From Dunaliella salina (taxonomy: Eukaryota > Chlorophyta > Chlorophyceae > Chlamydomonadales > Dunaliellaceae), in contig MU069710.1 of assembly GCA_002284615.2 (NCBI GenBank), positions 180,541-192,583 on the forward strand: a stretch of DNA of 12,043 nucleotides, written 5' to 3'. Of the stretch, positions 7,411-12,043 are shown one piece after another. Below the pieces are notes generated by a model. The model was not told the origin of the DNA and made no database searches. It saw only the letters and a program-made list of their open reading frames with translations. Made by a program: the position numbers and the translations under genes. The stretch's first letter is position 1. Every line of letters begins with the position of its first letter.

Positions 7411-8157
7411 TTACCAAACCGATTTTCTACCATGCACTAGGCCCAATTGAAGTTGTCCAAAGGATTTGGCACTCAGAAAATTTTGAGGCTTCATGGCAAT
7501 ACGAAAAGAAAGAGTTAACACAGGCCATAGGTTGCATGAGCCAGAGAAGGAAGACTCACAATCATGTGTTGAAGCGTCTTGGAAACAGCCTCTTGCTTCA
7601 AAGTCCAGGAAAAAAAAGGAGGAAAAACTGTACAGACTGGCAAGGCTCACTCTCATTCTTAGTGCTGACTGTTTTTTCCTTGATGCACAATGGCTGTTGC
7701 CAAAGAAAAAAAGTAAAAGAAAGACTACGCAGGCCAAGTCTGGCCGAGCGTACACTTCTTCTTCTACTACTTCCTCTTCTCCAGGAGAGAGAGCCCGAAA
7801 CAGATCTTGTGGGGATCTGGAGGGTTGCTGCTCGCCATGCCTCCTGACTTGATTGAGAGGAAATACATGGGCCCCAAATAGTTGTAAATCTCGTCCACCA
7901 CAAAAGCCGAAATAGGAAGGGCTGTTGTGGATCAAAAGGGATGCACCTGGATCCATGACCTGGCTGTATGGAGGTGTTTTGTTTTCAACTGCGTGCCTTG
8001 CGGCAACGGGTTTGTGGGCGTACAAGTTACAAGTTACAATGGGATCTAAGCCTTCAGCCATAAGGTTGGCTGCTCGGCGTTTGCTCGGCGTTTGTGGGCA
8101 TACAATACAGAATGAGTAGACTGAGGCTTCATTGAGTCGGCCCAAATCTCTCCACAA
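7411..8157 (-). other. longest open frame of the window, probably not a gene
   Basis: A 248-codon minus-strand frame covers this interval but passes through the LINE fragment at 7704-7836 and purine/pyrimidine-skewed tracts that suppress stops (polyPhe and polyLeu regions). The part upstream of the fragment reads VMDPGASLLIHNSPSYFGFC and looks the most protein-like. No intron signals or domain are recognised. It may be a chance frame or a remnant of another repeat family; the sequence alone does not decide. Confidence 0.25.
7704..7836 (-). mobile_element. LINE 3'-end fragment with internal deletion
   Basis: The sense strand begins GGCGAGCAGCAACCCTCCAG, runs through AGATCTGTTTCGGGCTCTCT and then jumps to GGCCAGACTTGGCCTGCGTAG and a TCTTTCTTTT tail. 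The start matches the LINE 3' UTR (GGCGGACAACCCCCCAGATC, about 10574-10592). The CCTTAATGCAC segment is missing. Confidence 0.6.
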
Positions 8158-8209
8158 AGCCAGTGAGGGTGGTTGGCCTCTCGAGAATTCCTTTCAAAAT
8201 GCATGTAAC

Positions 8210-8371
8210 TAGGTGATTGGAAGGTATCAACTGCCAAAAGGGACGTGGAGGTCGTGGGTTCAATCTTGTGGGGTTTCAACACGGCGGGCCTTTCCGGGTG
8301 CCAAGGTTGTTCCTTCCGTGATGCTTGGGGGCTAGTCCCGCTTGCGTAGCTTTTCCTTTTCCTTTTCCTTT
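8210..8371 (+). mobile_element. SINE-like element, tRNA-like head and (TTTTCC)n tail
   Basis: The head TAACTAGGTGATTGGAAGG (from 8206) is A-box-like, and AGGTCGTGGGTTCAATC (8249-8265) is a close match to a tRNA T-arm and B box. The body then passes through GGGTGCCAAGGTTGTTCC and GATGCTTGGGGGCTAGTCCC to GCTTGCGTAGC and TTTTCC repeats. It pairs with the inverted older copy at 3447-3615 over the B box, body and tail. The GGGGCTAGTCCC hairpin followed by CTTGCGTAG parallels the LINE 3' block. The 5' boundary is uncertain and could extend further left. Confidence 0.65.
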
Positions 8372-8507
8372 CAACTGCCTTTGACCCAGGGCTAACTCGC
8401 ATGCATGTTGCATCCATCCTTTCCTTTTCCTTTTCCTTTTCCTTTTCCTTTTCCTTTCAACTGCCTCTGACCCAGGGCTAATTTGCATGCATGTTGCATC
8501 CATCCTT
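8350..8507. repeat. 86-bp composite tandem duplication with TTTTCC runs
   Basis: The SINE tail (TTTTCC)n plus CAACTGCCTTTGACCCAGGG and a CATGCATGTTGCATCCATCC segment is repeated once, with CAACTGCC at 8372 and 8458. The second TTTTCC run (about 8419-8456) is longer than the first, indicating slippage on top of duplication. Confidence 0.8.
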
Positions 8508-8518
8508 TGTGTGAACAG

Positions 8519-8581
8519 GTCACTATATTCACTCTAACCGTCACTACAGTTACTCTCACTGTCACTACATTTGCTCTCACT
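8519..8581. repeat. 21-bp tandem repeat, three units
   Basis: Units GTCACTAYAKTYRCTCTMAC(T/C) start at 8519, 8540 and 8561 with a constant 21-bp period and a few substitutions each. Confidence 0.75.
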
Positions 8582-8657
8582 ATCTTAGCAGCAAGTGCCT
8601 GAAGTTTGTGTGCAGCTGTGATCTGGTTAAGTATCAGACAAAATTACATGATCAACT

Positions 8658-8720
8658 GTGTTGCATGCAGGCATACGAAAAAATGGCTGCGATAGTCAGA
8701 GCTGAGCTGGGGCTTCCTGA
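8658..8720 (+). pseudogene. partial duplicate of an exon start with its acceptor
   Basis: The sequence TTGCATGCAG plus 48 nt (8671-8718), coding AYEKMAAIVRAELGLP, recurs 115 bp downstream as the start of the exon at 8786, coding AYKSLAATVRAELGLP in the same phase. This copy diverges after the sixteenth codon and has no good donor, so it looks like a partial tandem duplication. An alternative exon is possible but less likely. Confidence 0.55.
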
Positions 8721-8785
8721 ACATATATGCATGCGTGCAATTTTGTTTCTTATTTCGATGCTCCTTCACACTGCGTTGCATGCAG

Positions 8786-8925
8786 GCGTACAAAAGCTTG
8801 GCTGCAACTGTCAGAGCTGAGCTGGGGCTTCCTTCCTCCAGCATTACAGAACAACCTTTTGTTTGGCTAGCCAGGCTTGAAGGCGCTTCTGTAGCAGTCC
8901 GCGCTGCAAGCGCTGCCCTTGACAG
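8786..8925 (+). CDS. candidate internal exon, unknown protein (exon A)
   Basis: A 140-nt segment follows GTTGCATGCAG and ends at the donor GACAG/GTTATG. Read from its first base it gives AYKSLAATVRAELGLPSSSI, then TEQPFVWLARLEGASVAVRA, then ASAALD and two bases. The composition looks globular, with amphipathic helices. Exit with two bases matches the entry phase of 9818 across an 892-nt intron, giving an Arg at the junction. The duplicate start at 8671 keeps the frame and mostly conservative residues. No family is recognised. Splice sites, frame and phase are seen; the gene itself is inferred. Confidence 0.5.
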
Positions 8926-9240
8926 GTTATGTCCTTTCCGTGTTTTTCTTTTTTTGCTGCTGTTCTGGTTCAAGGTCATCATGAGATCTTTGAAACAGCT
9001 TTTCTGTCTGTGTATGCAAATTCAAAGCAAAGCACGCATCTGCACATTCCTTGCTCGTGGGTGAGCGTGACAATGCTTGCAGCCATGCCAAAAACTTGAG
9101 CTTTCAGACTTGCAATGGAATCCTACCATTCCAAGCAAAGAGGCACTTTGGGCATGTTCCACGTGCTGCGTATCTGGAACGCCTTCCTTTACCGGGGTTT
9201 GCTGCCCCAACACAGTCCAAGGCGCAGCTGTGATGAATCT

Positions 9241-9403
9241 GAAAATAGAACCTGGATGTGAGCAAGACGCTTTTGGAGGATGCAGCAGTTTATGAGGAGG
9301 GCAAACCAGTTTTACTTGTTTGCATGGCCGTGAGGGTTGAAAATGTAACCTTGACATGAGCAAGACATGCTTAAAGGATGGCGCATTTTGTGAGGAGGGC
9401 AGG
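9241..9403. repeat. 98-bp diverged tandem duplication
   Basis: GAAAATAGAACCTGGATGTG at 9241 recurs as GAAAATGTAACCTTGACATG at 9339. Both continue through GAGCAAGAC, a GGATG segment and TGAGGAGGGCA. The pair lies inside the intron inferred between 8925 and 9818. Confidence 0.65.
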
Positions 9404-9817
9404 CAATCATACATGGCAAAGCCTGCCTCGTTAAAACAAATTGCAAACAAAAAGCTTCAGCTTCTGCACTGAGGAAGTGGCTTCCAAAGGATCATCGTTT
9501 TTGATGCCTTTGTCGAGCTTGCCCGCAGTTGTATTGCGTCAAAATTTGAGGCAATTTGGAGGTCTCCCAGCCCTCACATGCCTCAAGCGACTTCAGATAT
9601 GCGTTGGATGCTTTTTTTTGTGACATGCGTGTGTTTTGATATTGATTGATGTTGTGACGTGAATGCGGTGACATATCCTCTCCTGTCTACATTTTCACAC
9701 AATCAGTTTTCTGACTTGTGACATGCATTGTGATATTTGTTGTGACACCTGTGTGTTGTGATGTGTGTTGTGGCACCAGTGTAGTCACATGTGTTTTCCA
9801 CACCTGCCTGTGTTCAG

Positions 9818-9988
9818 GGAGGACATGAAGTATGTCCTTTCACGCAGCCAAGCTCAAATGGTGCAAGGCGTGCTAGATCAGCTGAATCTTGCAGAAGATG
9901 GCCCCATTCTGCTGCGTGTGCAGCACACCCCCTTTACTCTGTCCCTGGCACAACTCTCTTTGGGAGCCAGTGCCCGGCAAGCTGGCAA
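9818..9988 (+). CDS. candidate internal exon, unknown protein (exon B); 3' end uncertain
   Basis: After a TG-rich intron end with acceptor CCTGTGTTCAG, the open frame gives (R)EDMKYVLSRSQAQMVQG, then VLDQLNLAEDGPILLRV, then QHTPFTLSLAQLSLG. The first base completes the codon left by 8925. Codons and residue mix look genuinely coding. The 3' end is unclear because a 41-bp minisatellite starts around 9966; the end given uses GGCAA/GTGTTG, while the open frame runs on to a stop at 10022. The repeat may have expanded at the exon-intron junction. No family is recognised. Confidence 0.5.
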
Positions 9989-10190
9989 GTGTTGTCGGAG
10001 ATGTGGTGTCACATCTGCTTAGCTGGAGAGCAGCATTGGAGAAGTGGGAGCACATCCGGCAAGCTGGTGGGTGTTGTTGGAAAAGTGTGAAAATATCCGG
10101 CAAGCTGATGAGTTTTGTCAGAGGAGTGTGATCTCGTTCGGCAAGCGTGAGAAGTGTGAACAAATCCGGCAAGCTGGTGAATTGTCGTTG
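9966..10190. repeat. 41-bp minisatellite array 1
   Basis: Alignable CCGGCAAGCTGG cores start at 9974, 10015, 10056, 10097, 10138 and 10166: four steps of exactly 41 bp, then one of 28. The unit is about ATCCGGCAAGCTGGTGGG followed by TGTTGTYGGAGAAGTGTGA. A lone relic lies at 10360-10400 (CATCCTGCAAGCTAGTGAAC), directly beside the LINE tail. Confidence 0.85.
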
Positions 10191-10200
10191 GAAGGAGCAA

Positions 10201-10360
10201 TCACCAGCACCACTAGCATTCAGGGGGTCCCAACTCGGGGTTTCAGAGCTAGGAAACGTTTTTGGAATCTTCCCCTTTGTCGAATGTACCCTAGCGTGTG
10301 TAGCAGTGCTGTAGGAGACACCATTGCAAAAGGAATGGTGTCAATTGGTGGTTTGGCTTG
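10201..10360. other. unassigned segment between repeat units and LINE
   Basis: This non-repeat stretch sits between array 1 and its lone relic unit. The plus strand is open after CATTCAG (reading GVPTRGFRARKRFWN and AVGDTIAKGMVSIGG), but no donor in a sensible place was found, so no exon is called. Confidence 0.35.
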
Positions 10361-10400
10361 CATCCTGCAAGCTAGTGAACATTGTTAGAGGAGTATGATC

Positions 10401-11665
10401 AAGAAAAGAAAGGGAGAAGAAATCTACGCAGGCCAGTAGCCGTGTGCATTAAGGAAAGGTCCACTGATTAACACGCTAGCAAGCTAGCACTGGCCTTACC
10501 AGAAGGCCTTCTAAACCCTGCACTGTACACAGATAGCCTAGAAGAGAGCCAGAAACAGAGTTATTTAGGATCTGGGGGGTTGTCCGCCTAGCACATGGAC
10601 GCCCAAACTCTCCTTCTCCTGCTGTCCTCCGCCGTGCACCCAGCACCCCACCCCCCCCCGTAACCTGAAAATTGAGAGCATGTCTGGTGTCAATGATGGA
10701 TATCAGTTTTTGGATGGTATGGCAAAGCTGTTTTGCTAGTGATTCTGCTTTGTGCTTGGTAAGGCCCAGGATCATAAGAGGTTTGATTGTATATTCATTG
10801 CAAATAGTGCCAGCCACACCAATTAAGATAATATGCAGAGTCACTCTTTTTATTCCTTTTAGGATTTCTTGAGCAGCAAGATTTATGTCTGGTTACAGTG
10901 TGAGAGTGTTGCGCTACTCCCCGTTCCAAAGTGATGAAGGGGTTGGTGAATTTTAATTCAGCAAAGTGGTTGTCCCTGTCTTGATCAGGGATATTGGAGG
11001 GATACAAGTGGACGGGTCGGCCAGGGATAGAGTGGACAAAGACAGCATCCAGGCGGCCTTGGTGGCAGGCTGAGGAGCCAGTACCATTAGGGGATACCCA
11101 ATAAGGGATACTACGTGTTATGTCTCCAGGGACTTGCATGCCCTGTTCCTGGAGTCTCTAATTACTGCAGCCATCCACACCAACAAGGGATAAGCCATAC
11201 CGGCCTTTACAAAGGGCATTAACACAGAGACTAAGGCCTGCATGGTGTTTGTTGGTGTGCATCCCACTCATTGTTGAATTGGTACACCTGAGGAGTATGT
11301 GATCAGTTTTATGTTCATCATGACAGATTGGGCACCTACCAGGATTGGAAGAAAAGTTGAATTTGTAGGCATGTTTTTGTGTGTACAGTGTATCTCTTCT
11401 GTACTTTACGACGTTTATCTGCTTTTGAGGGTAATCTCAGGATTGTTCCAGAAGGAGTTGCTTTCCTTGTTAGCAAGTTGACACTTTGGACAGTGAGGTT
11501 GGATGTTGACTGTGGCGGTTTGGGAAGCACATGGCGGGGCAGAGTTAAGCTCCTGCCATCTATTGTAGTGGTGGCCAGAAGTACCAGCAGAGCCAAGCTT
11601 GTGCATTTTGTGCATATGTACTGCAAGTTTGCCAGGTAGGTGAGGTAGGTGAGGTATTGGATTGG
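10401..11665 (-). mobile_element. 5'-truncated, decayed LINE retrotransposon
   Basis: On the minus strand the element carries the C-terminal part of a LINE protein (separate entry), a 3' UTR and a 3' end reading TTTCCTTAATGCACACGGC, then TACTGGCCTGCGTAG and a pyrimidine tail (10401-10420). The reverse transcriptase core is not in the window; truncation falls near 11640-11670. Its 3' UTR and tail are the parent sequence of the fragments at 3739, 4776, 5737, 6874, 7063 and 7704. The 41-bp minisatellite lies on both sides. No target-site duplication was found. From memory, similar proteins are common in chlamydomonadalean algal genomes; that is recollection, not a search result. Confidence 0.75.
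10640..11650 (-). pseudogene. LINE ORF C-terminal region: zinc finger and likely restriction-like endonuclease
   Basis: Spread over shifting minus-strand frames are CPKCQ (about 11492-11478); KYRRDTLYTQKHAYKFNF; a CX2CX7HX4C finger, CPICHDEHKTDHILLRC (11334-11284); RLDAVFVHSIPGRP with AELKF about 30 residues later (near 11049 and 10959); and VTLHIILIGVAGTI to TRHALNF (about 10847-10660). A CCHC finger followed by (P)D...ExK is the order of the restriction-like endonuclease in R2-type LINEs. Here the expected PD is LD while ExK survives. Breaks include a stop in the frame near 11425, TAG at 11160-11158, and frameshifts near 11600, 11420 and 10850. It cannot give an active protein. The domain call is inferred from motif order; the frames are seen. 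Confidence 0.65.
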
Positions 11666-11721
11666 TAAAGCATGAGATCGGTGCATGCCATCATTTTGTG
11701 CGTGAGGGGTCTTCAATGAGA

Positions 11722-11890
11722 GCCAGTCACCCGGCAAGCAGGTGGGTGTTGTTGGAGAAGTGGGATCACATCCACCAAGCTGGTGATTATTGTCAAAAGT
11801 GTGATTATATCCGGCAAGCTGGCGGGTATTGCTCACATCTCGCAAGCTGGTGGGTTATGTTGGAGGGGCGTGATCACACTCTGCAAGAAG
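11722..11890. repeat. 41-bp minisatellite array 2
   Basis: The same unit as array 1 and the same orientation: cores at 11731, 11772, 11811, 11839 and 11880, giving steps of 41, 39, 28 and 41. Both arrays begin with GAGCCAGT just before the first CCCGGCAAGC, so they share an edge as well as a unit. Confidence 0.8.
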
Positions 11891-11925
11891 GCTCTCCTGA
11901 AAAGCCCATACCGGCATGCTGACGG

Positions 11926-12043
<118 letters not shown>

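Noticed and set aside
8046..8580. Minus-strand frames rich in Lys/Gly/Arg (KGKGKG)
   Set aside because: These are translations of the TTTTCC tails of the SINE and its duplicate, not proteins.
9051..9450. Frames of 60-142 codons on both strands between exons A and B
   Set aside because: They lie in the inferred intron, overlap each other and include a 98-bp tandem duplication. No splice-bounded exon fits the phase.
9966..10190. Regularly spaced array considered as CRISPR-like
   Set aside because: The whole 41-bp unit is repeated, without unique spacers, and the context is eukaryotic.

Overview
The window looks like nuclear DNA of a gene-sparse, intron-rich, repeat-rich eukaryote. No stretch reads as compact prokaryotic genes, and no rRNA, complete tRNA or CRISPR array is visible. 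What protein coding can be seen comes as short pieces bounded by AG/GT splice sites. The decayed LINE at 10401-11665 resembles, from memory, a family predicted many times in chlamydomonadalean green algae, and C-ending codons in two exon candidates fit that. The organism call (green alga, possibly Dunaliella-like) is an inference of moderate confidence.

Layout. 1-140: a TG-rich edge and a possible minus-strand exon. 139-1261: no gene seen, one 15-bp triplet repeat and one palindrome. 1262-1490: two phase-compatible plus-strand exons across a 96-nt intron. 1675-1895: a complete tRNA-headed SINE (minus strand) inside a perfect 16-bp target-site duplication. 1896-3446: no confident gene, a C-rich tract, an ambiguous exon and a TTGCA-rich tract. 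3447-5894: an old SINE and three fragments of the LINE 3' end, with no confident gene between. 6145-6451: a minus-strand exon candidate with a serine tract and a canonical GTGAGT donor. 6874-8510: more LINE and SINE ends and a composite tandem repeat. 8658-9988: two phase-compatible plus-strand exons whose first exon has a tandemly duplicated 5' part. 9966-11890: a 5'-truncated, frameshifted LINE (minus strand) with arrays of one 41-bp minisatellite on both sides. 11929-12043: a pure GT microsatellite running off the window.

The clearest system is a LINE and its dependants. The LINE copy, at least six short fragments, the TSD-flanked SINE and a second tRNA-like SINE all end in a related 3' block: a small GC hairpin, then a YTTGCGTAG-like motif, then a pyrimidine-rich tail. 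The hairpin arms differ between copies but mostly keep pairing. This is the arrangement expected when a LINE reverse transcriptase recognises a 3' hairpin and SINEs borrow it.

No host gene could be named. Exon calls are made by eye from splice sites, reading frame and phase, and several conflict in strand, so they are candidates only.
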